This document shows positions 55,106-63,766 of a DNA stretch of 64,000 nt, one piece after another (position 1 is the stretch's first letter; the number at the start of each line of letters is the position of its first letter). The stretch is from Pseudomonas poae (GTDB lineage Bacteria; Pseudomonadota; Gammaproteobacteria; Pseudomonadales; Pseudomonadaceae), in assembly GCA_028869255.1 (NCBI GenBank), contig CP110972.1:1369001-1433000 (forward strand), read 5' to 3'. Below the pieces are notes generated by a model. It worked only from the letters and a program-made list of their open reading frames with translations. It ran no database searches and was not told where the DNA came from. Both the position numbers and the translations under genes were made by a program.

Positions 55106-56712
55106 CCGAGCAGAGTTTGCTGGAGGTGCGCGACCTGCGCATCGCCTACCACGGCCGCGACGGGCGCACTGAGGGCGTGGCTGGGATTGATTTTCAACTC
55201 AAGGCCGGGGAGATCCTGGCGATTGTCGGCGAGTCCGGTTCGGGCAAATCCACCACGGCGGCGGCCCTGGTGGGCTTGCTGGCCGGTAACGCGCAGGTCG
55301 AATCCGGCAGCATCCGCCTGGCGGGTCAGGAGTTGACCACGGCCAGCGAGCGCCAGTGGCAAAGCATTCGCGGGCGTAGCGTGGGTTTTGTGCCGCAGGA
55401 CCCGGGTTTGTCCCTGGACCCGGTCAAGCGCATCGGCCACCAATTGGTGGAGGCGTTGACCCTGCATGGCGTACCCAAGCCGTTGGCGCGCCAACGCAGC
55501 CTGGCGCTGCTGCGCGAAGTCGGGCTGGTAGACGCCGAACGCGTGGCGCGTGGCTATCCCCATCAACTCTCCGGCGGCATGCGCCAGCGGGTGTTGATCG
55601 CCATCGCGTTGGCCAACGACCCACCGCTGGTCATCGCCGACGAGCCCACCAGCGCCCTGGATGTAGGGGTGCAACGGCAGATCCTGGACCGCCTGCAAGC
55701 CTCGGCCCGCGAGCGCGGCACGGCGGTCTTGCTGATCACGCATGACCTGGGTGTGGCGCTGGACCGTGCCGACCGTTTGCTGGTGATGCACCAGGGACGC
55801 ATCGTCGAAACCGGCGACGCCCGCCGCGTGTTCGAGGCGCCGCAGCACACTTATACCCGGCAATTGTTGCACGCCGCGCCAAGTCGGTTGGTGCAGCAGC
55901 GGCGGCCGGTGAGTGCGGCGAGTGCCGATGCGTCCCCGCTGTTGACGGTGCACGGGCTGCGCAAGGACTTCTCCACCTGGCGCCAACCGGCGCCGCTGGC
56001 GGTGGATGACGTATCGTTTCACCTGCCACGGCATGGCACTACCAGCTTGGTGGGGGAGTCCGGGTCGGGCAAATCCACCACGGCCCGTTTGATTCTCGGC
56101 CTGGAGCAACTCGACAGCGGCCGCGTGGTATTTGACGGCCAGGACATCAGCCACGTATCGCGCCGCGAATGGCTGGCGTTGCGGCGGCAGATCCAGGTGG
56201 TCTACCAGAACCCTTATGCATCGCTGAACCCACGGCTGAGCCTGGAACAGATCATCAGCGAGCCGTTGCAGGCGTTTGATATCGGCGATGCTGCCTGGCG
56301 GCGGCAGCGGGCAGCGAGCTTGCTGGAGCAGGTAGAACTCCCGGCGCGGCTGCTGGGCAGCCGCCCGGTTGAGTTATCCGGTGGGCAGCGCCAACGCGTG
56401 GCGATTGCGCGGGCGTTGGCGCTGGAGCCGCAGTTGCTGGTGCTGGATGAAGCGCTGTCGGCGCTGGATGCGTCGATTCAGGGGCAGATTTTGGCCTTGC
56501 TGGCGCAGTTGCAGGCGCAACTGGGCTTGAGCTATTTGTTTATTTCCCACGACCTGGCAGTGGTGCGGCAGATTTCCGACCATGTGGTGGTGATGCAGGC
56601 GGGCAGGGTGGTGGAGCAAGGCGCCTGCGAACAGGTTTTCGCCGCGCCTGCCAGTGACTACACGCGGGGGTTGTTGGCGGATATTCCGGGGCGGTTGTTG
56701 GCGGTGGGTTAA
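55102..56712 (+). CDS. fused double ATP-binding protein, GsiA/DppDF-like
   Basis: Two ABC ATPase domains in one chain of 536 aa, as in the glutathione importer ATPase GsiA. Domain 1: Walker A GESGSGKST, signature LSGGMRQR, Walker [13 protein letters not shown]. Domain 2 (from about residue 280): Walker A GESGSGKST, signature LSGGQRQR, Walker B LLVLDEALSALD, in which the usual DEPT is DEAL. Each domain ends with an oligopeptide-type C-terminal extension (TYTRQLLHAAP, DYTRGLLADIP). Last gene of the third module. Confidence 0.93.
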   Translation: MTEQSLLEVRDLRIAYHGRDGRTEGVAGIDFQLKAGEILAIVGESGSGKSTTAAALVGLLAGNAQVESGSIRLAGQELTTASERQWQSIRGRSVGFVPQDPGLSLDPVKRIGHQLVEALTLHGVPKPLARQRSLALLREVGLVDAERVARGYPHQLSGGMRQRVLIAIALANDPPLVIADEPTSALDVGVQRQILDRLQASARERGTAVLLITHDLGVALDRADRLLVMHQGRIVETGDARRVFEAPQHTYTRQLLHAAPSRLVQQRRPVSAASADASPLLTVHGLRKDFSTWRQPAPLAVDDVSFHLPRHGTTSLVGESGSGKSTTARLILGLEQLDSGRVVFDGQDISHVSRREWLALRRQIQVVYQNPYASLNPRLSLEQIISEPLQAFDIGDAAWRRQRAASLLEQVELPARLLGSRPVELSGGQRQRVAIARALALEPQLLVLDEALSALDASIQGQILALLAQLQAQLGLSYLFISHDLAVVRQISDHVVVMQAGRVVEQGACEQVFAAPASDYTRGLLADIPGRLLAVG

Positions 56713-56721
56713 GGGGAATAA

Positions 56722-57289
56722 TTACCACCATTTCCAGCGACCCTGTTGTTTCAGGGTCGCGATGATGGCTTCGCGCTTTTGGCGTATCTCCACCGACTTT
56801 TGCCGCAGTTCGCGGCAGCGGTTGCTGTTGATGATCAGCAGACCGAGCAGGGGGGGAGAGGAGGGCCATCGAGTAAAGATAAGTGTTGGGGCGGTAGGCG
56901 ATGGCGGGAAGTGATACCAGCAGGCAGATGAGGTAGATCGCGATATTGACCCAGGCCCAGTGGGGGCGGCCGTATAGCACCTGTATCTGGGCAATAGAAA
57001 ACACCACGTGTATTGCCAACCCGCTAAAAAACCAATTGCGTAGCGTCGCATCCTCAGGGGCTCGTGACAGATAAGTGTCCAATATCAGCAACCCGGTCAT
57101 GGCAACTGAAAAACACCCGGCAAGCATCCATCCACCCATCACAGGACCGTAACGTTTACGCAGCGGTCGTGGGTCTTCAATGTAGAACACCGAGTAGAAG
57201 AGATTTTTTCCGCTCAGCGTATTTAAGTCGGAAAGCCTACTGCTGTGCCCCATCTTCTCCAGGGCTTTTAGTGCTCTCTGCTTCTTCAT
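56722..57289 (-). pseudogene. four-helix membrane protein next to putative effector, frameshifted (candidate immunity protein)
   Basis: From ATG 57289 the protein has a soluble N-terminus of about 50 residues and membrane helices at about 54-74 (WMLAGCFSVAMTGLLILDTY), 83-106, 112-131 and 136-155. The frame breaks at the G run 56850-56856. With six instead of seven bases it continues LLSPLLGLLIINSNRCRELR to a stop at 56722, giving 188 aa with a basic tail. Its start overlaps the stop of the upstream gene (57286-57289). No family is recognised. A membrane protein paired with a membrane-active toxin is typical of immunity proteins, which is the basis of the guess. Confidence 0.6.
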
Positions 57290-58176
57290 TGGCTGAACTC
57301 TTCATAGAGTCCGATAGCAATAGCGTTGGTAAGTCCTAATGTTGCAGCCAATGCATCTCTAATGTGGTTGGCCGTTGCGTGTCGCATATCTGTCGCGCTG
57401 ATACGCTTGGAGGCGGTGCCAGCGGCCTGTTTCAGCTTGAGCAGTTTGATTGTCAATCGCGGGTCTTGGATTCTGAGCAATTCATCATTGAGTTTCGCTC
57501 GCTCCTGTCGGGTGAGTCTTTTCAGCACCTGCGTTAGGGGCTGTCCCGTTGCTTTTGTACTGACGTTGATCGCTTTTACCGTAGTCAACGCTGATGCCCC
57601 GATTCCCAAAAATGTAACGCCATCCAGCACGGCGGTTACTGCCTGGAACCATGCTTCGCTGTCTAGGCGGTCAAGACTTTGCGGCGAGATCATTTCGGTG
57701 CCGGTTCTACCTACACCAATTAAACATTGGGCGATGCTGGCAGCCATGGCGGCCTGACCAATAAACGTAATCACCGCACTTGTTCCCGCCGTAAATGGCA
57801 TCAGTACAAACCCGCCGGTAACGACCATCCAACTCAGTGCCGCTCCCGTACATGCGGCTGCTGTTTTCACCGCCTCCATCACCAACTTGGACTCCCGCGG
57901 CTCATGCTCCAACATCCGCTTGAACTCCACCGCCCCCACGTACTTCGGCGCCTCACGCAGTACCACCTTGATCGGCTGCACCCTGCAAATCGCCTGAAAC
58001 TCACGCAGCACCACTACATTGAACGCCTCATCGATATACACCACGCCCGCGCCAATCAGCGCCGGGTCGGTGTCGATGGCGAAGAACAACCGGCGCAGGT
58101 CGATGCTGCTTTCAAGCCGTTGGCGCGTGGTGAGATGGGCTGAAGGGAATCCATCCTTGAGCAGGGCGGCAGTCAT
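57286..58176 (-). CDS. putative membrane-active T6SS effector (glycine-rich hydrophobic hairpin)
   Basis: Protein of 296 aa without a signal peptide. Residues 1-90 look soluble (LRRLFFAIDTDPALIGAGVV, AVEFKRMLEHEPRESKLVME). About 100-155 is a glycine- and alanine-rich hydrophobic block (GAALSWMVVTGGFVLMPFTA, SAVITFIGQAAMAASIAQCL) with small-residue repeats able to insert in membranes. The C-terminal part is helical and basic (TQVLKRLTRQERAKLNDELL). It is divergent from hcp, 185 bp away, and overlaps a four-helix membrane protein gene. This is the layout of an Hcp-delivered toxin and its immunity gene. No catalytic motif is seen; the toxin role is inferred from context. Confidence 0.6.
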   Translation of the reverse strand: MTAALLKDGFPSAHLTTRQRLESSIDLRRLFFAIDTDPALIGAGVVYIDEAFNVVVLREFQAICRVQPIKVVLREAPKYVGAVEFKRMLEHEPRESKLVMEAVKTAAACTGAALSWMVVTGGFVLMPFTAGTSAVITFIGQAAMAASIAQCLIGVGRTGTEMISPQSLDRLDSEAWFQAVTAVLDGVTFLGIGASALTTVKAINVSTKATGQPLTQVLKRLTRQERAKLNDELLRIQDPRLTIKLLKLKQAAGTASKRISATDMRHATANHIRDALAATLGLTNAIAIGLYEEFSQ

Positions 58177-58361
58177 TCCTTAACTCCTGATTGGCGGGAG
58201 TCGAAAGAGTAAAGATGCGGCGCCCCCGATGGATGTCGGAAGTTTCGTCTTTTGCCGGAAGGCGCTTCCTGAATCCGCTTTACCACCTTGTGAACACCGC
58301 CCCGATTCGGGAAAAGTGCGACCCACGTCACCACCGACGCATGACAGGAGAGGGAGCACAC

Positions 58362-58850
58362 ATGGCAGTCGATATGTTTTTGAAACTCGGCGATATCAAG
58401 GGCGAATCACGCGACCAGGCGCATCGCGAGGAGATCGATATCACTCGGTGGGCATGGGGGCTTTCGCAGACCGGCTCGATGCATTCCGGCAGCGGTGGCG
58501 GTGCGGGCAAGGCTGATTTTAATAACTTGAACCTGACAAAACCGCTGGATAAATCCAGCCCCAACTTGATGATGGCCTGCGCCAGCGGCAAGCATTACCC
58601 GGAGGCGCGATTGGTGGTACGCAAGGCGGGCGGGGCCAGCCCGGTGGAGTACTTGGTGATCACTCTGAAAGAAGTGATGGTGGTGTCCTACGGCACTGGT
58701 GCTGAAAGTAGCGATGACGTGTTGTACGACAGCATTGCCTTGAACTTCGCCACCGTCGACGTCAGCTACCAGCCGCAAAAGGCCGATGGCGCCAAGGACG
58801 GCGGGCCGGTGAAGTTTGGCTGGAATATCCGCCAGAACGTAAAAGCCTGA
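58362..58850 (+). CDS. hcp: Hcp family type VI secretion tube protein
   Basis: Hcp1-type tube subunit, 162 aa. It begins MAVDMFLKLGDIKGESRDQA and contains HREEIDITRWAWGLSQTGSM, SPNLMMACASGKHYPEARLV and a C-terminal VKFGWNIRQN, all canonical. AGGAGAGGG lies before ATG 58362; an ATG at 58341 in frame is less well placed. Hcp stacks in hexamers and also carries small effectors in its pore. No other T6SS structural gene is present, so this is an orphan hcp working with a machine encoded elsewhere. Confidence 0.95.
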   Translation: MAVDMFLKLGDIKGESRDQAHREEIDITRWAWGLSQTGSMHSGSGGGAGKADFNNLNLTKPLDKSSPNLMMACASGKHYPEARLVVRKAGGASPVEYLVITLKEVMVVSYGTGAESSDDVLYDSIALNFATVDVSYQPQKADGAKDGGPVKFGWNIRQNVKA

Positions 58851-58902
58851 AGCCTCGCCACGTGCCCTAATCTGTCGCGAGCAGGCTCCCGTGGCGAGCG
58901 GG

Positions 58903-60140
58903 CTCCTGTGGCGAGCGGGCTTGCCCGCGTTGGGCTGCGCAGCAGCCCCAATAAGCGCCGCCGCACTGTCTGAGGATTAACCGAGGTGCAGGTTCCAGGG
59001 TTGCTGCGCAACCCAACGCGGGCAAGCCCGCTCGCCACATGGGTAGGTGATAGCCCCTTGGAAACGTGTGTACAGGCCGATTCCAGTCAGGCAGGTTCTG
59101 CAAACGAACGCCCTGCAAAAAAGCGTTGACGCTTGCGGCACTGCCATTACACCTTGCCTCCGCTCCTGTGGCGAGCGGGCTTGCCCGCGTTGGGCTGCGC
59201 AGCAGCCCCAATGAGCGCCGCCACACTGTCTGAGGATTAACCGAGGTGCAGGTTCCAGGGTTGCTGCGCAACCCAACGCGGGCAAGCCCGCTCGCCACAT
59301 GGGTAGGTGATAGCCCCTTGGAAACGTGTGTAGAGGCTGATTCCAGTCAGGCAGGTTCTGCAAACGAACGCCCTGCAAAAAAGCGTTGACGCTTGCGGCA
59401 CTGCCATTACACCTTGCCTCCGCTCCTGTGGCGAGCGGGCTTGCCCGCGTTGGGCTGCGCAGCAGCCCCAATAAGCGCCGCCGCACTGTGTGAGGATTAA
59501 CCGAGGTGCAGGTTCCAGGGTTGCTGCGCAACCCAGCGCGGGTAAGCCCGCTCGCCACATGCGTAGGTGATAGCCACTTGGAAACGTGTGTACAGGCCGA
59601 TTCCAGTCAGGCAGGTTCTGCAAACGAACGCCCTGCAAAAAAGCGTTGACGCTTGCGGCACTGCCATTACACCTTGCCTCCGCTCCTGTGGCGAGCGGGC
59701 TTGCCCGCGTTGGGCTGCGCAGCAGCCCCAATAAGCGCCGCCGCACTGTATGAGGATTAACCGAGGTGCAGGTTCCAGGGTTGCTGCGCAACCCAACGCG
59801 GGCAAGCCCGCTCGCCACATGGGTAGGTGATAGCCTCTTGGAAACGTGTGTAGAGGCTGATTCCAGTCAGGCAGGTTCTGCAAACGAACGCCCTGCAAAA
59901 AAGCGTTGACGCTTGCGGCACTGCCATTACACCTTGCCTCCGCTCCTGTGGCGAGCGGGCTTGCCCGCGTTGGGCTGCGCAGCAGCCCCAATAAGCGCCG
60001 CCGCACTGTGTGAGGATTAACCGAGGTGCAGGTTCCAGGGTTGCTGCGCAACCCAACGCGGGCAAGCCCGCTCGCTACATGGGTAGGTGATAGCCCCTTG
60101 GAAACGTGTGTAGAGGCCGATTCCAGTCAGGCAGGTTCTG
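58903..60140. repeat. tandem array of five 260-bp hairpin-containing units
   Basis: Units begin (CTCCTGTGGCGAGCGGGC) at 58903, 59163, 59423, 59683 and 59943, exactly 260 bp apart; the fifth ends at about 60140 after some 198 bp. In each unit a 37-base arm starting GTGGCGAGCGGGCTTGCCCG pairs with a near-perfect complement about 55 bases further on. A smaller hairpin AAGCG-TTGA-CGCTT lies in the second half. Units 1 and 3 share TACAGGCCG, units 2 and 4 share TAGAGGCTG. Open frames across the array are by-products: 260 is not a multiple of three, so no repeated peptide is encoded. Confidence 0.9.
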
Positions 60141-60157
60141 CTCGCCCCCCCTCTGAA

Positions 60158-61621
60158 TCACTCACCAAACCCCACAATGGCCTTGGTTTCCAGATATTCC
60201 TCGAACCCCTGCACGCCATACTCCCGACCATTGCCCGAGCGTTTGTAGCCACCAAACGGCGCCATCGGATTCCATGCGGGGTAGTTCAGGTGCACTTGCC
60301 CGGCACGAATACGCGATGCCACGGCGCGTGCCAGGGTCAGGTCTTGTCCCTGAACGTGGGCGCCCAGCCCGTAGACCGTGTCGTTGGCGATGGCGACCGC
60401 TTGATCCACCGTCTCATAGGCAATGATGCACAGCACCGGGCCGAATATTTCCTCCTGGGCAATGCGCATGGCGCTGTCCACCTCAGAGAAAACCGTCGGC
60501 CGGGTATAGAAACCTTTATCAAAACCCGCCACCCGCCCAGGCCCGCCGCACACCAGTTTCGCGCCCTCGTCGAGGCCGGCCTGGATCATGGCCTGGACCC
60601 GATTGAACTGGGCTTCGTTGGCAATCGGCCCCAGTTGGGTGTCTTCCGATTGCGGGTCACCCACGATAAGCGCATTGGCGGTTGCCGCCGCCAAGGCTTC
60701 GACTTCGGCCAGGCGGTTTTTGGGCACGATCATTCGGGTCGGCGCGCTGCAGGATTGCCCGACGTTGCGAAACGCCGACATCACCCCCAACGGCACGGCT
60801 TTGGCGAAGTCGGCGTCGGGCAGCAGGACATTCGGCGACTTGCCGCCCAACTCCTGGGTGACGCGCTTCACCGTTGGCGCGGCCGCTTGGGCAACCAGCG
60901 CGCCGGCGCGGTTGGAGCCGGTGATGGATATCATGTCGATATCCGGGTGCGCCGCCATGGCAGCACCGACCTCGGCGCCGCTGCCGTTCACCAGGTTGAA
61001 CACCCCAGGCGGCAGGCCGGCGTCATGCACCAGTTGGGCAAACAGCAGGGCGCTCAGGGGCGACAGTTCGCTGGGCTTCAACACCACGGTGCAGCCGGCG
61101 GCAATGGCCGGGGCGACTTTGGCGGTGATTTGATACAACGGCCAGTTCCACGGCGTGATAAGCCCGCAGACGCCGATGGGTTCGCGCTCGATGGCAGTGC
61201 CGCCTTCAACGGTCTGGAAGCGATAGCTGGACAGCAAGTCACGGGCGACCCGAACGTGTTCGGCCGCCAGCGGCACTTGCATCGCCCGCGCAAAACCGAT
61301 GGCCGCCCCCATCTCCAGGGAGAGCGCCTGCGCCAGCTGCTCTTTGCGCTCAAGGATCAGCGCGTGGATTTTCCCCAGCACCTCTGCTCTTGACTCCGCG
61401 CTGGTCGCCGACCAACCGGCAAACGCCGCACGCGCTGCCGCGACGGCCCGATCGACATCTTCAGCCGACCCGCGTGCGACCTCGGCAACCACCGCTTCAC
61501 TGGCCGGATTGACCACCGGCAAACTGGCCGCAATGGCCGGGGCCACCCAGCGGCCGTCGATGTAAAACTGCTGGGACGTTTGCGCATCAGCGCTGTAGCT
61601 GTTCGAAGCGTATGTGGTCAT
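60158..61621 (-). CDS. aldehyde dehydrogenase family protein
   Basis: NAD(P)-dependent aldehyde dehydrogenase, 487 aa. The catalytic Cys291 lies in NVGQSCSAPTRM, the general base Glu in VTQELGGKSPNVLL, the nucleotide-binding Asn in ITPWNWPLYQITAKVAPAIA, and the C-terminal PFGGYKRSGNGREYG motif is present. It resembles the betaine/gamma-aminobutyraldehyde or vanillin-type group rather than class 3. It begins 133 bp after the GNAT gene on the same strand; its 3' end abuts the tandem repeat array. Confidence 0.92.
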   Translation of the reverse strand: MTTYASNSYSADAQTSQQFYIDGRWVAPAIAASLPVVNPASEAVVAEVARGSAEDVDRAVAAARAAFAGWSATSAESRAEVLGKIHALILERKEQLAQALSLEMGAAIGFARAMQVPLAAEHVRVARDLLSSYRFQTVEGGTAIEREPIGVCGLITPWNWPLYQITAKVAPAIAAGCTVVLKPSELSPLSALLFAQLVHDAGLPPGVFNLVNGSGAEVGAAMAAHPDIDMISITGSNRAGALVAQAAAPTVKRVTQELGGKSPNVLLPDADFAKAVPLGVMSAFRNVGQSCSAPTRMIVPKNRLAEVEALAAATANALIVGDPQSEDTQLGPIANEAQFNRVQAMIQAGLDEGAKLVCGGPGRVAGFDKGFYTRPTVFSEVDSAMRIAQEEIFGPVLCIIAYETVDQAVAIANDTVYGLGAHVQGQDLTLARAVASRIRAGQVHLNYPAWNPMAPFGGYKRSGNGREYGVQGFEEYLETKAIVGFGE

Positions 61622-61754
61622 CCAACGGGCTCCCTGGCGCGTTAATAGGTGCTGCGAACAGCACCGCTCTGTATGTGGCTAAGCTAGCAAAAGGCTCCAG
61701 CCCAAAGATGCCGTTATTCACCGCTGCAAGGGACAATCTGCTGAATCTGGCGAG

Positions 61755-62585
61755 CTAGCCGATGGCTTGTGTCACCAGCGCAAACTGGGTGATGCCGCCG
61801 CTCGATTGCGGCGGCACGCCCAGCACCATGCGCGGGGCTTTATCCACGCAGGGCAGGCCCAGGCTTTCCAGCCAGTCGGCCAACCCGCAGGCGGTGGGAA
61901 TGTCGAAGCGTACGAAGGCCCCCGGAATCCGCCGCAGCAGGTGGGTGATCAACTGTTTGGCCTGTTCCTGGTTTTGCGCGACCACCGGACCTATCAGGTG
62001 GCCCCGACCAAACCGGCGGAGCAGGGCGCACCCCTTGAGTTGCCCGTCTGCCTCGATGCCCACTACGTGCTCGGCCTTCGGCAGCAGATCGTTGAGTACC
62101 ACGGTGCGGTCCAGGCCGCTGCCGGCATTCGCCAGTTCGATCACCTCGGGGTAATCGGCCAGGCTCAATTCGCGACAGTTGGAATCGATCAGGGGTATCT
62201 GCGGCACGCCTTGATGTTGCTGGATGCGCGCAAAGTCGAGGAAGCCCATGCTGGTGTACAGCGGTGCCCCGGACTCAGTGGCATTGAGGATCGGCGTGCG
62301 CGGGGCCGTAGCCTCCAGGCACAGGTTCATCAACCGGCGCCCGATGCCTTTGCCCTGGTGCTGAGCGTTGACGATCACCAGGCCGATGGAAGAATAAGCA
62401 CCCTGATGGCAGGTGAACGCGACGCCTGCCAACGCCCCATCATGTTCGGCGACAAAACCCTCGGACGTGCGCTGCACCATCGCCCAGTCCTCCTCGCGGT
62501 GCGGCCATTTCAGGTGCACGGACAGCGCGTGGGCGGCGGGCATGTCGGCGGCAGTGGCCGGGCGATACGTATAGGCGTGGTTCAT
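61755..62585 (-). CDS. GNAT N-acetyltransferase with tandem acetyltransferase-like domains
   Basis: Protein of 276 aa. The N-terminal GNAT domain has the acetyl-CoA motif IVNAQHQGKGIGRRLMNLCL (about residues 72-91) and ATESGAPLYTSMGFLDF. The second half (VVGIEADGQLKGCALLRRFG, LIGPVVAQNQEQAKQLITHL) resembles the degenerate C-terminal domain of YitH/Acetyltransf_18 proteins. It overlaps the oxidase gene by 4 bp, so they are cotranslated. It may acetylate an amino acid handled by the same operon; the acceptor is unknown. Confidence 0.87.
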   Translation of the reverse strand: MNHAYTYRPATAADMPAAHALSVHLKWPHREEDWAMVQRTSEGFVAEHDGALAGVAFTCHQGAYSSIGLVIVNAQHQGKGIGRRLMNLCLEATAPRTPILNATESGAPLYTSMGFLDFARIQQHQGVPQIPLIDSNCRELSLADYPEVIELANAGSGLDRTVVLNDLLPKAEHVVGIEADGQLKGCALLRRFGRGHLIGPVVAQNQEQAKQLITHLLRRIPGAFVRFDIPTACGLADWLESLGLPCVDKAPRMVLGVPPQSSGGITQFALVTQAIG

Positions 62586-63766
62586 ATCAGTTTTCCTGTG
62601 GTGGGAGCGTTGGCAGGCACCGTCGAAGGTTGGGTAAACCGCCGGATATCAAAGGGGCTGATCAAGGTGCTGGTGCTGCCGGTACTGATCAGTTCGGCCA
62701 TCACATCCCCAACCCCTGGGCCGAGCTGGAAGCCGTGGCCACAGAAGCCGAACGCATAAAACAGCCCGTCCACGCTGCCACTCGGGCCCATCACCGGCAG
62801 GGAGTCCGGGGTATAGCTTTCGATACCGCTCCACACGCGGATGATGTTCAGCTTCTCGGCGCCCGGTAACAGCCGTTTCATCTGGCGCATCTGGTTGAGC
62901 AGGCTCTCGGGTTTGAAAAACGCCCGTCGGTTGAGCATGTCCGGCGTGCAGCGAGCGCCGCCACCGATGATGATGTTACCGCGTGGAATCTGGCGGAAGT
63001 AGATCACCTCTTCCTTGATCTTGGTGAACACGCCGATCACTGTAGGCAAGGCGTAGGGCACCGGTTCCGTGACCGACATCTGCGGGCCGTTGGGCTCCAG
63101 CGGCACTGGTTCACCGAAGCGCTCGGACAACCTGGCCGCCCAGGCGCCGGCAGTAATTAACAGCTGTTCGGCGACAAATAATTGCCCGTCGGTGGTGGTG
63201 ACGTGGAACAGGCCGTTGACCTTTTCGACATCGGCCACTTCGGTGTTTTCTTCGATGCGCGCGCCCAGGCGCCGGGCTGCGCGGGCAAACGCCGGCGCGG
63301 CCAAGCGTGGGTTGGCGTGGCCATCGTGCGGCGCATAGGAGCCGCCTTTCACGTCCGGCCCGAGAAAGCCGAAACGTCGGTGCAGCTCGGCGCCGCGATA
63401 GATTTTGAGGTCCAGTTGCGCGGCTTCCGGTGCGGCGGCGTAGGCCTCGAGTTCGGCGATTTCATCCTCGCGGTAGCACACGCGCATGTGGCCGCTGGGG
63501 ATGAACTCCAGGTCGTCGTCGATCAGCTCCGGCAGGCGTTTCCACAGCGCCCACGACCGATTGGCCAGCTCCAGTTGCCCCAGGTAGCGGCCCTGGCGGC
63601 GTACATTGCCGAAGTTCACACCGCTGGCGTACTGGCCGATCTGATCGCGCTCCAGCAACGTCACCGAGCAGCCGCGCCGCCGCAGGAAAAACGCCGACGA
63701 CGCGCCCATGATGCCGCCGCCGATGATCAGCACATCGCTTTTTGAGACTGAGCAATTACCAGCCAT
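62582..63766 (-). CDS. FAD-dependent amino-acid/amine oxidoreductase (DAO family)
   Basis: Flavoprotein of 394 aa in the sarcosine oxidase/D-amino-acid dehydrogenase family. The FAD motif is SDVLIIGGGIMGASSAFFLR near residue 10, followed by SGVNFGNVRRQGR. The C-terminal part has IRVWSGIESYTPDSLPVMGP and FYAFGFCGHGFQLGPGVGDV. ATG 63766 with GGAG upstream is preferred over a longer reading from 63904, which would lie within the preceding gene. It overlaps that gene by 11 bp, implying joint expression with the PLP enzyme. Confidence 0.9.
   Translation of the reverse strand: MAGNCSVSKSDVLIIGGGIMGASSAFFLRRRGCSVTLLERDQIGQYASGVNFGNVRRQGRYLGQLELANRSWALWKRLPELIDDDLEFIPSGHMRVCYREDEIAELEAYAAAPEAAQLDLKIYRGAELHRRFGFLGPDVKGGSYAPHDGHANPRLAAPAFARAARRLGARIEENTEVADVEKVNGLFHVTTTDGQLFVAEQLLITAGAWAARLSERFGEPVPLEPNGPQMSVTEPVPYALPTVIGVFTKIKEEVIYFRQIPRGNIIIGGGARCTPDMLNRRAFFKPESLLNQMRQMKRLLPGAEKLNIIRVWSGIESYTPDSLPVMGPSGSVDGLFYAFGFCGHGFQLGPGVGDVMAELISTGSTSTLISPFDIRRFTQPSTVPANAPTTGKLI

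Noticed and set aside
57286..58176. NAD synthetase function for the gene next to hcp
   Set aside because: No SGGxDS ATP-pyrophosphatase motif is present, and the hydrophobic Gly/Ala block is unlike that enzyme.
58867..60065. Repeated 100-190-residue open frames across the tandem array that look like a repeat protein
   Set aside because: The 260-bp period is not a multiple of three, so each unit is read in a different frame. Sequence is dominated by the hairpin arms, and there is no RBS.
58903..60140. CRISPR-like array
   Set aside because: Units are 260 bp with no short repeat/spacer alternation, the units are nearly identical throughout, and there are no cas genes.
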